NCBI GenBank assembly: GCA_951640165.1
Contig: OX621244.1
Coordinates: 11,302,001-11,366,000 of the forward strand
DNA length: 64,000 nt
From: Pseudoips prasinana
Lineage: Eukaryota > Arthropoda > Insecta > Lepidoptera > Nolidae
Reading direction: 5' to 3'
A program made the position numbers and the translations under genes. The notes beneath the pieces were generated by a model, which was not told the origin of the DNA, ran no database searches, and saw only the letters and a program-made list of their open reading frames with translations. Positions 33,025 through 45,388 of this stretch are shown here, one piece after another (position 1 is the stretch's first letter; each line of letters starts with the position of its first letter).

Positions 33025-33300
33025 ATAGCTGTGCCCCGCGTTTTTACCCGCGTTAAATTTTATAAATTATCACAGCTCCTCCCCCGTAGATGATAGCATG
33101 ATAATATGTAGACCCAACCTCTTAACAATATTCGTGCAAAATTTTAAGTAAATCCATGCAGTACTTTTTGAGTTTAGCTCGGACATGTATACAGACAAAC
33201 AGAAAGCAATTCTAAAAACTATATTTTGGCCCCAAGTATCCCTTTAAAAAATATTCAATGTACAGTTTTGACTTTCCTACGATTTTATTATATGTATAGA
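33025..33300 (-). mobile_element. non-autonomous Helitron, 6758 family
   Basis: The complement begins TCTATACATATAATAAAATC (33300) and ends with the CGCGGGTAAAAACGCGG hairpin and a mutated CTAG (CTAT). It has an internal deletion around ACTATATTTTGGCCCC. Confidence 0.85.
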
Positions 33301-33574
33301 TGTGTAATACTTTATAAAAATAATTACAGCAATAATTCTTGTGCTTTTGTTAATGTGATTATTAATATCGGGCGGCGCCTACTCATGAAAAGCAGTGGTT
33401 CAATAATTCGCCTCCTTACAACCTCAGGGTAACTCAGGTTACGCGTAAGGATGGTACAAAACGTATTCGATGATGATGTATCTGATCGTGAATTGCATGT
33501 GTGTACAAACCTAGATACAGGGATTTATTTTACTAGTGCGGATAATATCTTTAACACAATATTGCATTATTACA

Positions 33575-33835
33575 CGGGCTGTTAGCGTGGTTGGCAAACG
33601 CGTGCTTTTCACGCCGGGGGTCGTGGGTCCGATTCCCACCCAGGACAGATATTTGTGTGCATGAGGTTGTCTATTTTTCCTGAGTCTGGGTGTAATTATC
33701 CCTATAAGTATGTATTTACAAAAGTAAAGTAGTATATGTAGTATATCAGTTATCTTGTTTCCATAGTACAAGCTCTGCTTCGTTTGGGATCAGATGACCG
33801 TGTGTCAATGTCCCAAGATATTATTATTATTACAC
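33575..33835 (+). repeat. tRNA-derived SINE, family 5
   Basis: Head TTAGCGTGGTTGGCAAACGC, B-box-like GGTCCGATTCCCACC, body CTGAGTCTGGGTGTAATTAT, tail GTCCCAAGATATTATTATT. Confidence 0.85.
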
Positions 33836-34258
33836 ACACGCCTGTGCAAATATTGAGATATGAATACTAGATAAAATTAAGCATGTTTTTTATGATATTT
33901 TTGTAATTTCAGAATATAACAATACATAGCGTATGTCAGAGAGATATCTTATTAAAAAGCTACAAAATATCATTACCGTCGTTACACAAAAAGACGAATA
34001 AGTGATATCTTCTGAAGAAATCGCGAGTTTCGCAAAAGGAGCAACAAAAAAATAATGTCGCCCCAAATTGAATCATTTGTAATATTCATTCTTTTTTACT
34101 CTTGCTTCTGTGGACGGTTTTCGAAGTCTTTCCGTTGATTTAGGTGTGTACTGGAAGATAAGATAAAATAATTATAGAAATGTGCTTGGTGGTCCAGAAA
34201 CTTAAACGCTAAGAACTTTAGACGTGACCCCTCGGTAAAGGACAATCGTTACAACACG
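33836..34258. other. no recognisable feature
   Basis: AT-rich, nothing recognised. Confidence 0.4.
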
Positions 34259-34302
34259 TCTGATTGACATAAACAACAACGTTGTTCTTTATGTCAATCA
34301 GA
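34259..34302. repeat. snap-back hairpin, 22-bp arms, no loop
   Basis: TCTGATTGACATAAACAACA plus two bases meets its complement directly at 34280/34281, with one mismatch. Confidence 0.9.
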
Positions 34303-34542
34303 TATATACATATATGATACAGTGTGTTACAGAAAGCTAGATAGAGTACATTTATTTTCACCTTAGAAGAAAACAAAATATATGATTTTAAAATAAGCCA
34401 GTACAGGTACAATCGGGGGTCCTATTGATTTGTAGCGATCATACTAGACAATCGTTGGGTGTACAAGGAAAAAATAAGATAGAAAAGGCGGTAGTTCTAA
34501 GTGTACTATCGAGCCTGTCAAATGTTTAAAGCTGTGTAAATG

Positions 34543-34680
34543 TACAGACGCCAGCACATCCAGCTACCCCAATCTGTCAAATTTCTTTTATAGTTTTCAA
34601 CTTTATCACATAAGCACAAGGTTCACTTTCAATTGGGGAAATTTGACAGATTGGGGTAGCTTGATGTGCTGGCATCTGTA
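34543..34680. mobile_element. palindromic MITE, copy 3 (inverted)
   Basis: Ends TACAGACGCCAGCACATC and GATGTGCTGGCATCTGTA. The internal AACTTTATCACATAAGC shows it is in the opposite orientation to the copies at 1944 and 16886. Confidence 0.9.
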
Positions 34681-35480
34681 CAATTAACATACACTTACTT
34701 TTTTAAATACTAATAATACCATTCATTATTAATATACTATACATATATAATACTACAATAATTATATCTATTTAATTAAGAAAGGTGTTAAAGTTAGAAA
34801 TTACATAATTTTAAATAAATAATCTAAATATGGCGGTAGACCGATGCCCAAACTAGGCTATATGCCTGTATTTCAGTTCACCATGTCCATGTGTCATGCT
34901 TCGAAGTGTTGTGCATTTATTTAATTGTGTTGGTAACAAAAAATATTTTAAGGAATTAAATAAAATTGTATAATGTATAGGGGTAAGTGCATGTGAATAT
35001 TTCCATATGGTGTGAGTGTATGAGTGTATATTTTATGAAGCGCAAGGATATCAGGTGAGTGAGTTAATCTTATTCTTTTTCATTTTAATATATAGTTAAG
35101 TAAATTAATAAACAGCTTTTCAGTATAGTTATAGGTAAGTACCAAAGTTGTTATTTAATTTTTGCATGTATAGTTAGATGGTATATAGGCAGCAATTTGT
35201 TAACTTTGTTGTAGAGAAAGCCACCTAGCTGACAGAAGAAACACTTCACAAACGCAGTTTTCAGTTGAGTATGAAATCTACAAGTATTAACTGGACTGTA
35301 TCGTCGATATCAAATTCAAATTTATCAAATTCTAATAGAATGTGTCGCTTTAATAACACGATTTTTATAAATAGTTGAAAGAAAAGCGGCCTGAAAAGCA
35401 AGCATTTACTAACCAAGCTAACAGGCCCGTTTCCTTAAAATTAAAGTTAAGATCAATTTATTTATACGATCAACTATTCA
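34681..35480. other. no recognisable feature
   Basis: AT-rich, nothing recognised. Confidence 0.4.
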
Positions 35481-35653
35481 TCTACTATATAAAAATAAGT
35501 CGGGTTTTCCTTCCTGACGCTATCTATAACTCCAGAACGCACGAACCGATTTCCACGGTTTTGCATTCGTTGGAAAGGTCTCGGGCTCCGTGAGGTTTAT
35601 AGCAAAGAAAATTTATAAAATTTAACGCGAGTAACACCGCGGGGCACAGCTAG
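35481..35653 (+). mobile_element. non-autonomous Helitron, fourth family, 173 bp
   Basis: Starts TCTACTATATAAAAATAAGT after a host A, includes AACTCCAGAACGCACGAACC, and ends GGGGCACAGCTAG before T, with a hairpin-like CGCGAGTAACACCGCGG. Confidence 0.85.
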
Positions 35654-35924
35654 TTCGTTATAAAATATATGGAGGCGCCTATAACCAGTTCCCATCACCA
35701 GTACTTAAACAATCAGTGGGATTAAGTAACCAGCGTAACCTTTAGAGGGTTAAGTTTAAAAGAGGTAGGGCACAGCGTTCATTCACTCAAAGAACAGCCC
35801 GAATGGGAAAGTACCTCTACATTACAGAATACATCCTTAATAATGACTTTAATAATTTTGATATTGTGTTTCTGCGTGTGAGTAAGATCGCCAGAGCTTA
35901 TTGGGTTGGGGAGAAGGTTCAGCA

Positions 35925-36045
35925 ACACTTGTTTGCTAACTGTTAAAGGCCGGCAACGCACCTGTGACTCTTCTAGTGTTGCGAGCGGCGGTGATCACTC
36001 ACCATCACATGCTCGTTGGTCACCCGCCCTCTGATATAAAAATAA
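35925..36045 (+). repeat. CR1/Jockey-group LINE 3' tail
   Basis: AAAGGCCGGCAACGCACC, GCGGCGGTGATCACTCACC, then CCTCTGATATAAAAATAAAA. Confidence 0.7.
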
Positions 36046-36532
36046 AATTAAGTTGCGGATACTGTTGTCATTGTCCATACTGGACGGTTTTAATTGGCTG
36101 CTGCTAAACTACCACTAAGGTATATTAAATAAGGTTTTGTCTATTTGGCGGAGTGGTTTACGCACATTGGTCCTGATAACCCGTGATTCGATAACCAAGA
36201 CGTCTGAAACTTTATTTTACATATCATATTTATTATGGCAAGGTATTTTGGCAAAAGCTTTTGTTTCATTACAATCATGTATTCGATCTTCACGACCAAG
36301 GCTAGATATTATCTACTCGCTTTAACCTAGACCCTAACAAGGTTATGTTAAGTAAATGCCACTGCTTTGTTCTATAACTTTTCTAATGCTGAAATTTTCA
36401 AGACCTCGCCCTTGTTTTAAAGAACAAAAGACAACTTCGTGTAAGATGTATCTAAGTAATTGCGTTGCAACCTTGTGGCAAAATATGTTATGTTAAGTTG
36501 ACATATTACTTACGTATCGTGTGGGCAGTGGT

Positions 36533-36680
36533 TACCCTAGTGTCAGAGTTGTTCAAGCCGCCCATTAGGCGTCTGACATGGCTTAACGACTGTTACCTAA
36601 TGGCTACAACGGGACCGACAGCTTAACGTGCCCTCCGAAGCACGGAAACGCTCAGAAATTAAACCACTTTGGCGGACACC
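36533..36680 (+). repeat. dispersed repeat with GTGTCAGAGTTGTTCAAGCC
   Basis: Shared motifs are CAGAGTTGTTCAAGCCG, CTGTTACCTAATGGCTAC and TCCGAAGCACGGAAACGCTC. Complementary copies lie at 24680, 28213 and 46645, and a diverged copy at about 43600. I cannot assign a class. Confidence 0.55.
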
Positions 36681-36764
36681 AATCCATGGACTGACCGCGA
36701 GTCTAGTTGCTTGACCTCGCCAATCACTCACGGACCAGTGAGAGCATCTGGCTGTGAGCGCCTA

Positions 36765-36880
36765 CGTAGGTATTGTTGGTCTAGCGGTAGCATAAACTTA
36801 GGATTGTTGAGATCCTGGGTTCAATTTCTGTTTTACCTGAACAGTTTACCTGCCAAGAAAGATTCTAATTAGCGAAAGCA
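36765..36880 (+). repeat. SINE head, family 2 type
   Basis: TGTTGGTCTAGCGGTAGCAT followed by a B-box-like GGTTCAATTTC resembles the head at 7905. Confidence 0.45.
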
Positions 36881-37265
36881 CGTAATACCAGGACAAAAGA
36901 AATCACCGAAATGCAGTGCCTTAAAGTATCGTTTCTAGCTTGTCTTTATTTCTTGAATCAACCAAGAATTCTCCTTTATAGAACTCGTTTCGATAATCAA
37001 CTGTCTTCAGGAATCTGCGACGTCACCATAGCCGGTGAAGGGGATAATAATTCCTCTCTAAATATCTTTTGCGTTATCTTTTATTAATACTTCAGATAGG
37101 TACGCTTTTTGTCAGATCCCTAAATTGGATTTGATTAAGAATTTAATAATGAGATTTTAAACGTGTCAAATCGAGTTGGTTGATGAACGATCAGGACTTA
37201 ATTGTTAGGCTATTTTATAACTTTTTTTACAGTAAATTGAAGAATATTTCTGGTATATTTAAATA
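36881..37265. other. no recognisable feature
   Basis: Nothing recognised. Confidence 0.4.
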
Positions 37266-37587
37266 CTAGCTGTGTCCCGCGGTTTTATCTACGTTAAACT
37301 TTATAAATTATCACATCTCCCCGGTTGGTGATAGCGTGATAATATGTAGCCTATATGTTGACCTGACCTCTTAGTAATATTCATGAAAAATTTGAAGTAA
37401 CTCCATGCAGTACTTTTTGAGTTTAGCCCGGACATACATACAGACAAACAGATAAACAGACAAACGGACAAAAATTCTAAAAACTATATATTTGGCTTCA
37501 CATTGATTGTAGATCACGCCCCAAGTATCCTTTAAAAAAATATTCAATGTACAGTTTTGACTTTCCTACGATGTAATTATAAGTATA
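37266..37587 (-). mobile_element. non-autonomous Helitron, 6758 family
   Basis: The plus strand begins CTAGCTGTGTCCCGCGG after A. The body is collinear with 17331 and 19779. The other end is a mutated form of the TCTATACATATAAT terminus. Confidence 0.8.
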
Positions 37588-37734
37588 TCTAGTTATTATG
37601 TATATAAGATAATTAGACAAGGATTCATCGTGAGTCTAAAAAGAAAGACACTAACCTTATCTAAAACGTAAGTATGTCTAGTTTATTTCCGAATGTCAAT
37701 TGAAATATTGTAATCAATAATGAAATTGATTTAA

Positions 37735-37800
37735 GACTTGAGTAGGTATTAACATACACTTGTACTTGTCAAGCACGCAGTGCGGTACATAAATATATAA
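37735..37800 (-). repeat. SINE family 2, 3' fragment
   Basis: ACATACACTTGTACTTGTC is the complement of the segment at about 8131-8151. Confidence 0.5.
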
Positions 37801-39071
37801 ACATTACTTATTCACAAGGAGTTTCTTAAAACTATTCTAGTAAAGGTATTTCTAAAACATCGTACAATTTTAGTTTATTCAGGTTTCCCGACTAACTGTT
37901 AGTGCTTTCGTCGCTAAACGTACGGAGAAATCTGATTTCTTGCTCTTGTCTCGACTTATAGGGGAAATAAAACTGTCGTTTCATAGTGAAACGGGGTCGG
38001 ACATGTAACTGCACCCGCTGGTATGCGGGGTTCTAGTTGACCTCCCCCTTTCATGGAGGGAAGGTTCCCTAAGCAACGTCACGCGCGATTCCGACGCGAA
38101 CAAATCACGCGAGACTTGCACGCGAGTCCTGCACTACTGCGAACATTTAAAAAACAATTAAATTTGTAGTAGTTTACAATGTATCATGTACATTGCTCGC
38201 TTTGTTGTTTTCAGATAGTTTAAATACAAAACGGAAGGTGAAATGTATAAAATACAGTTTTAATTGCGTCGCTTTTTATTGAGGTGTAAAAGTCGAGCAT
38301 AAAGCTTAGAGCGATATGTCAATAGCTTTGTTTATTTTGTTGTAAACGCCTTCTTTTTCTAATAAAAATGCCGTAGAAATAATAGCTGTCGTGGACAATA
38401 GATAGCACGCTACATTCTTTGTCAAGGAGACAACACGAAACCTTATGCAAATGTACTTAGTACTAGTAGTTAAGTGCGGCTTAGGTACTATGTATGTGAT
38501 GGTTGTTGGCAAGAAAAGTTCCCATTGGCAGCTAGATGTCAAGCAGTTGGCGGTGTTACACCGCCATGCTTTGGAGAGCAGTATACAGTCGTTAGTTGGG
38601 GACCGGGTCTTCTAAGATTATGTGAGTGGAAGAAACAATTGTATGCCTATATTTAGGGATTAAATACATCCCGCGATCCCCTTTGCAATACCCAATGAGC
38701 TCTGGTGACTGAACTGACAATCAGTAAAAAATAAATCCTCAGTGATAACCTTTTTTTAGTGCGACGTTTACAGTTATCCTAGGAGGCTTTCACTGCTGTT
38801 CCGGATAAAAGAGGCGAGTGGGGGCCTAAGGGCATTTGATAGGCTTAGTAAAACAAAATTATTGTTTTGTTTACATATTTAATATTTTTTGCCGATTTAA
38901 TTAGAAAAAAAAAATACAGACTCAGAAGGATGCCAGAGCCTCTCCTCCCCTCCCCCTGCCTCTATGAGGACGTAAAGTTGTCAATTGGTATTTCCTAGTT
39001 CGTATTGAAATGAGTCGTAGATGTGATTGTGATCAAAAATGAAAATTCAAATAAACGAGTTTTATTTATAA
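37801..39071. other. no recognisable feature
   Basis: Contains a GC-rich patch (37985-38110) with repeated CGCG-A motifs. No gene was recognised. Confidence 0.4.
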
Positions 39072-39253
39072 CAAGCTGTGCCCCGCGGTTTTACCAGCGT
39101 TAAATTTTGTACATTGTGGCTTATGTGTTATTCGGATATATAGGCTATATTACTACGAAATTTCATCAAAATCCGTTTTATAGTTTTTGCGTGAAGGAGT
39201 AGCAAACATACACACTCATACAATCACAAACATTCGCCTTTATAATATTATAG
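39072..39253 (-). mobile_element. non-autonomous Helitron, second family
   Basis: The plus strand begins with a mutated end (CAAG) and GCCCCGCGGTTTTACCAGCG. The far end CGCCTTTATAATATTATAG is the family's 5' end in complement. Confidence 0.75.
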
Positions 39254-39599
39254 TGTGACATCGTGGTACGAGATTTATAAGAACGGAAGTCGTAAATCAA
39301 CTAACTACAAAAAAAACTAAGTGCAATACAATGTAAAAATTAAACCTAGGCTAAGGCTTAACAAATTGTTGTTTTTTGCCACTTAATATACGAGTAGTAC
39401 GCATTCCGCCCACTGTGACACTGGGCGGGCGGCAATTTAAAACAATAAGCGCGCTTTCATTTCTAAACGATAGTTTATGCTTCGTAGACACGCAACCGAG
39501 GTTATTAAGGATTGTACTTAGTTTAAAGTATAAGGTGGGTTTTAATGTTTTTAAGTTGTTACAGAAGAAACCATTTCTTGTTATAAATAAATTACACAA

Positions 39600-39740
39600 G
39601 TGTTATATTGACTGCGGGGGCGGCACAATGGTTAAGATAGTCACTATAAGGCACTTGTATTTTAGGTTTGAATACCGTCCAGGACAACTATTTGTCGTGT
39701 TCATATGTAGTAGTTCCCCGGTAATAGAGGGTTAAATTTC
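39600..39740 (+). repeat. SINE copy related to 718
   Basis: Head GCGGCACAATGGTTAAGATA and a weak B box TTTGAATACCGTCC, then GACAACTATTTGTCGTG. Confidence 0.5.
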
Positions 39741-40122
39741 ACCGGTACCTATAAAGAATTTGAGCTGTCTAGTTTGTTAAGTGGGGCTTATATAGGAAAA
39801 TAAAAATATTCTCACTTCTCAGTTGCGCCGAGCGCCAGAAACTGTACGTTACTCATCCGTATCAAGTTGAATAAAATATAATAAAAATAAAATTGTATAA
39901 TTAGAAATGTGTATAGATAAAAAAATGAAATAAATAATGTAGAAAAATAACAATATTGTCTGGGACGTAAACAACAGCGCCATCATTTATTATGTAATGT
40001 AATGTATGCAAATAAAGAATTATTATTTATTTATTTATCTAGCCCAAACTAAACGAAGATTGCTTTAGATAGCAGATAGAAATGCTTTTTTACTATTTCT
40101 TTATTATCATACGACGAATCGA

Positions 40123-40370
40123 GGTCACCGTAGCCTAGTTGGTAGTGATCCTGCCTACGAAGCTGGTGGTCCTGGGTTCGAATCCCGGTAAGTGCAAATA
40201 TTTGTGTGATGAGCACGAATATTTGTTTCTGAGTCATGGATGTTTTCTATGTATATAAGTATTTATCTATCTATATAAGTATGTTTATCGTCGCCTGGTA
40301 CCCATAGTACAAGCTTTGCTTAGTTTGGGGCTAGGATGATCTGTGTGACATTGTCCCCAGGTATTATTAT
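40123..40370 (+). repeat. tRNA-derived SINE, family 1, best preserved
   Basis: A box TAGCCTAGTTGG, B box GGTTCGAATCC, full body and tail (GACATTGTCCCCAGGTATT). Reads as the least decayed copy in the window. Confidence 0.9.
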
Positions 40371-40399
40371 AAAAAAAAAATAAAAAAATTATACGACCA

Positions 40400-40439
40400 C
40401 GGTGACCGAGCTGGTAGTGAACCTGGAACTCGGTCACCG
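40400..40439. repeat. 11-bp inverted repeat made of SINE head sequence
   Basis: CGGTGACCGAG and CTCGGTCACCG flank an 18-nt spacer containing CTGGTAGTGAACC. Confidence 0.7.
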
Positions 40440-41120
40440 CAGATTAAAACATAGTGCTTGAGATTAAGTACATTTAAGTTAGCCCAACTAGTCACATACT
40501 CCACATTCTTGATGAGAAATCCCACTGGAACCACAAACATCGTTAATATTTAACGTTGACAGTGGTAAGAAAACATTCAAAGTAAAGTACTAAAAAGTTA
40601 TAATCTTTTATGTCTGTTTCCAGTTTACTGATAAAGACTTGTACGAAGTATATAGCCCTACAATGTTTTTACTATAATGTTTCAAATTTGTACAGCACTT
40701 ATCACAACGACCGTCTTGTTATTATAATCCCTAATATGGGCCATAAACTAAGCAACAAAGTAGTACATAGTAGAACTTTTACGTCTCTCTCGTAAACGAC
40801 CCTATCATCGACCCTAAACTTGAAGGGTTTTAAAGATTAAAAGCATTAAATTTTTATGAAGACCCCTGTCAGTGAGGCGGCAATACTACCGATAAGGAAC
40901 CCTGACTCAGGACTTTGGAGATACTTTCTAAGATACATCGCCCAAGTCTGCACGAACTTCCGAAACTGAAATTTGTTAAAGGAAAGTGTTATTTATTGTG
41001 TGAAAGATAAGGTTTACGATTTGGTTCACCTTTATGAATGCGGCTATGTCACCGTAAACAGTATTGCTTACACCAAAAGTAAATTCAAAAGTGTGGGGAT
41101 AGGATCGTGTTTTATATATT
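40440..41120. other. no recognisable feature
   Basis: Nothing recognised. The 131-codon plus frame at 40973-41368 runs into the SINE below and is not credible as a gene. Confidence 0.4.
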
Positions 41121-41124
41121 TTTT

Positions 41125-41312
41125 AAGACATATTTCATTGCGGAGTTCACAAACCTTACATAGACGAATACAAAGCTCACCCAGACTAGACTCACAGACT
41201 AGACAGCAACAATTTATGGGCTACACAAATAGTTGTTCTGTGGGGGGATCGAAACCGAAACACGAGGGGCCTGAAGTAGTAGCGAAGCAGCTACCTGAAC
41301 CAAACAAAAACG
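41125..41312 (-). repeat. SINE copy, family 4 type
   Basis: The complement shows GGTTTCGATCCCCCC (B box), ACAACTATTTGTGTAGCCC and a CTGGGTGAGC body. Confidence 0.6.
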
Positions 41313-42179
41313 TAAATAAACATCACCTTTGGATCATGAAGCCAATGTGCACGGGTACGTTTCACTGATGATTGCAGAGTGCTTTTAAACTGGATCAATA
41401 GAAGACGCAAAGGGTGGTTCATTTATGACTTGGGAAGGGATATGTTTGGGAGCTTGTACGGAGTCAGCGGCACATCCTTAATATCTTCAAAGTACACGGT
41501 AAGGTCATCCGCATATCAAATTTTCTCAACGTACTGTGAAGATTTATTGGGCGATTATTAGGCGGCACGTATTTGTCTGTGTCGGATTTTGGAATATTAT
41601 CATTCAACCATTGTTTTATGCTTCCACTATTGCGGATAGATGTTGTTGGACATGGCCACATTAAAATTTGCGGTCAACAGGCATAGGAAACTTTAGTATT
41701 CAGAAATGCTTCAACACATGTTCGGTAATGGTTGAGGAATAGTTCGCAGATAGCTACTTGTAAAAAGTAGTTTTAAATTCCAATAATCAGGTCTCATAGA
41801 AGTACAATACAGTTTTTCGCACTAAAAAGTACGTTGTAGAATTGTCTCAATTTCCTACAAAGTTTTGTTCACAAAGCTTTAGAGAGACGAACTGGAAGTA
41901 AAAGGGTGCTAGCAAAAGAATTATTCTTCTATTTTGGACCTTGTTACTGTCTGATTATGCGGGCGACTAGAGTGTTAAATATCTTTTGTTAGTAGTTTAT
42001 ATGGGTCAGAGCTTCACAATTATAGTACAAACCAAAGCTTTGTTGGTCAAAGTTCAGCTAAAAATATATTAATTCTTTGTTACATAATTTCAATATTAAT
42101 TAGGACTATCCTACTAACTAAGTGCCTGTCGTAAAAGGTGACTAAGTGATATAGTAGGATACAGCGTCACCTGTGTACC
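41313..42179. other. no recognisable feature
   Basis: Nothing recognised. Confidence 0.4.
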
Positions 42180-42306
42180 ACGTAACTGCGGTCACGAACT
42201 AACATGCCAAGCGCGGTGACTAAGACAAACCACTCCGAATGACAACATAGAAATCTTTGGAGCATGCCTATGTCCAGCAGTGGACAATATCAGGCTGATC
42301 ATGATC
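42180..42306 (+). repeat. RTE-like LINE 3' tail
   Basis: ATGCCAAGCGCGGTGACTAA, then GTCCAGCAGTGGAC and CAGGCTGATCATGATC. Confidence 0.65.
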
Positions 42307-43483
42307 CTACTAACTAACTACTCTTTTTTCCCCCACTATCTTGTCTACACAACCGGTATGAGAGCAGGTGCAGGACCGATACTTCAACGGCTGTTTCGAA
42401 GCCAAGTTTTAGAGTCCAGAGCTAACATTTTTGCCACACAAATTTCAACCATGTAGAGCTTGGATATAAGGGCCTTGTAATATAGACAAGTCTAAACCAA
42501 CGAAGCAGTCATCCCGCAGTCATATTATAATAACTTAACTTGCAAGAACCTCCGTCACCAAAAAGTAAATAAGTTGTATGTTTCGAATCACTGTAGGTAC
42601 AGTTTTTCTATAAAATAGCTAGAAATACATAGATTTTCTTATAGATATAATGTATTGTGATAATACATTTAAACGTAGGAAAGTTACTATCACAGATCAA
42701 AGAATTATTTCTACGACTTGAGGTTAAAAAGTCTTTCTTAAAAATGTTTTGTAGTCAGAATGTTATTGAATCAACGGTCAACCTTCGTTGATTAGAGAAG
42801 TACTTTAAGAAGAAGAAGAAATTTTTCCAGCGGAATCGGGGTTTTTTAGTTGTAAACTTGTACTTATTGATTAAAAGTTACAACCCGCGGTACTATCAGC
42901 GCTTCAAACATTTAATGGGTACGTGTTAATTCAATGTTTAATCTATCTCATAGTTCATTGAAATTCCAAATTTCGTGATTGAATAAAAACATTCACATAA
43001 ACGATTAAATGAATCTGTGATTGAAAATAAATGTTAAAGAATAGAATTTATTTAAACATTACGTTTAAGACCTTTCTATATAACACAATAAACAAGTAAG
43101 TACAAACAACGCTTTGTCTGTGGATACACTTTGACAGACTTGACAGCGTCTTTATTATGTAGATCCTTGGGGCGGTTTTCAAAGTCCGATTGTATATACT
43201 AACGTAGCGTCGACTATATGTACCGTTCATGCAGCAATAGACACAAGTAGAAGTGGCTCTAAGCTCGAGACGGCGTACATGAAATGTTTAGCTAGCAAAC
43301 TTTGCTTTAGGACACTAACGTACTTCATCAGCTAATGCAACTCTGTAGAACTAGGAAACTGAGTTTTCTGCCCCGCCAGACGCATGCAGCCAGTACCGGA
43401 TTTAGGATTGTTAAACTAGAGTAGTTACTCTTAGTGGCTTCCGATACCTACGGACGAATTTATTTACTTAATCAAGTCTTGTT
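42307..43483. other. no recognisable feature
   Basis: AT-rich, nothing recognised. Confidence 0.4.
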
Positions 43484-43735
43484 CATTATCATATCAACCG
43501 AAAGACGTTCATACTAGACAAGGGACATCCAATCAATAAAGATCATTGGGGAGGAAATGATCTCAACAACGGCCGGTCTTGCCCGCTCGAGTAGTCAGTG
43601 AATGGTACCTACCCTAATTTCTGAGTAGTTAAAGCTGCTTAGTTCACTTCTGACATTAACGACTGTTACCTCATGACTAAAGACAAGCTTGAGAAGTTAA
43701 CATGTCTTTTGAGCACGGGGAGGCTCTTTTGCGGA
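43484..43735 (-). repeat. decayed LINE tail and dispersed repeat
   Basis: ATCATATCAACCGAAAGACG is the complement of an RTE-like tail end. From 43600 a diverged copy of the repeat at 36533 follows on the plus strand (CGACTGTTACCTCATGACTA, GAGCACGGGGAGGCTC). Confidence 0.5.
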
Positions 43736-43904
43736 TGGATGGATGCCTTACTACCAATATTTATGTGCCAACTCGAGGTGAGTTTTATTCGTGTAATTTG
43801 CATGTTTGTATAAGTTTCTATGACACAGGGACGCATTTTCCAATCACAGGTGTTTTCAAAAATAGAAAGAATCCATCTTTAAAAATTATAATAATAATAA
43901 TAAT

Positions 43905-43975
43905 ATCTGGGGACAATGTCACACAGATCATCCTAGCCCCAAACTAAGCAAAGCTTGTACTATGGGTACCAGGGT
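43905..43975 (-). repeat. SINE family 1, 3' fragment
   Basis: GGGGACAATGTCACACAGAT, CATCCTAGCCCCAAACTAAG and TACTATGGGTACCAGG are the complement of the family 1 tail. Confidence 0.85.
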
Positions 43976-44988
43976 TATAGATTAGGAATTAGATTTTTGG
44001 GTATATATTAATTCTTGACTACATACTGTAGTATGGGAGAAAAAAACTGAAATTTTGTTAATAGATCCTTTTTTCCTTGACTAGAGTCAATTTTTACGAA
44101 TCCGTATTTATAACTGTTTAGAAGAAGAAATAAAAAAAAACTAATAATAAAAATTAATTTGAAACATTATTTATATTTCATGAAATTTATTATTATATGA
44201 ATTATTTCATGAAATCTGTACCGGATGTCGATCTACACCATGATTCCTTAAATTGTTTCAATTCCAAAATCTTGAAGTCACTCAAAACTACTGTTAACTC
44301 GTCAAGAATGAAATACCTCTTCTATAGCCTAAATAATCTCAAGTACCGATTATTCGTCTAAATTTGGAGAATGTTGGTTAACCCGTAATTGGCTAGTGTG
44401 TAAGTCTAATTTGTTAAAAAATTATTCATATGATATATATTGTATGCACAAGCTGTGGGTAAACCTGAAATTAATAAATAAAATATATGTTAATTGTGTT
44501 CACGCAATATTTTAAATCAAAACGTATTACTGTTTATCCTATAATTTTTTGAACGTTTGGATGTTTAAATATGTGGATGTTTGTGACTCCCTAAGCAAAA
44601 ATGGCATAACGGAGCTGTATGAAATTTGGTATTAAGATAAATTATACCCTGAAATAACTCGTAGCTTACAATGTATTTTTAAATTAATCACAAGGGGATA
44701 AGTTATATAATACTAATATTAGTATATTATAATATAGGAATTGTGTATTTTATTTAATCGTATGAAGTATCTTTATTTTTACTATCAGTTTTATTATTTA
44801 AGTTCATAGTGCACCTACCACGTAATCTCTGGAGCACCCCAAGGTTGACTGGCAGAGAATGCCTTTGGCATTAAGTCCGCCTTTGTACATTGTTGTGCAT
44901 AAAGATTAAATTTAAAAATAAATAAGTAGCCTAGAAAACAGATATTGCCATTGCACTTTAGTAAAGCTATTTCACAATACACGTGCAC
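43976..44988. other. no recognisable feature
   Basis: AT-rich, nothing recognised. Confidence 0.4.
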
Positions 44989-45388
44989 TATATACAACAT
45001 GTAACGTAATTAACGCACACCCTCAGACACCCTAATTAGAATATTATGTTGTGATCATAATACTTACACTGAATTTTTAATAAACATGTATATATGCATT
45101 GTTATTTACTAAATTAGTTCCTTGGAATAAAGTTTATTTTTCTTTATTAGGTATTTAATGATGGAATTTGTATAATACAAATAAAACTGCAATTTAAAAA
45201 GTCATATTATTTGACTTCCGGTCCATTTCAATTTATTTTGACTGTATTAATATGACAATAATTTCCGTAGTTTTAATTATATTGGAAAAAAAATATTACC
45301 TATATTAAAATTGATATAAATCGATTCAGTAAACGATTCTGAACAAACTATTTTCAGGATGTGCGTTAATTAAGTTACATGTTGTATA
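44989..45388. mobile_element. TIR element, about 400 bp, copy 1
   Basis: The left end ATACAACATGTAACGTAATT (then AACGCACA) is the inverse of the right end TGTGCGTTAATTAAGTTACA. It matches 53191-53619 along its length. There is no coding frame. Confidence 0.85.

Noticed and set aside
34543..34680. microRNA precursor
   Set aside because: The hairpin is one of three dispersed copies of a MITE.
40123..40200. Functional tRNA gene (also at 7481, 10201, 33575, 31742)
   Set aside because: A and B boxes are present, but no full cloverleaf closes and the same SINE body follows each time.
40973..41368. 131-codon plus-strand ORF
   Set aside because: Its second half is the antisense of a SINE and no protein motif is visible.
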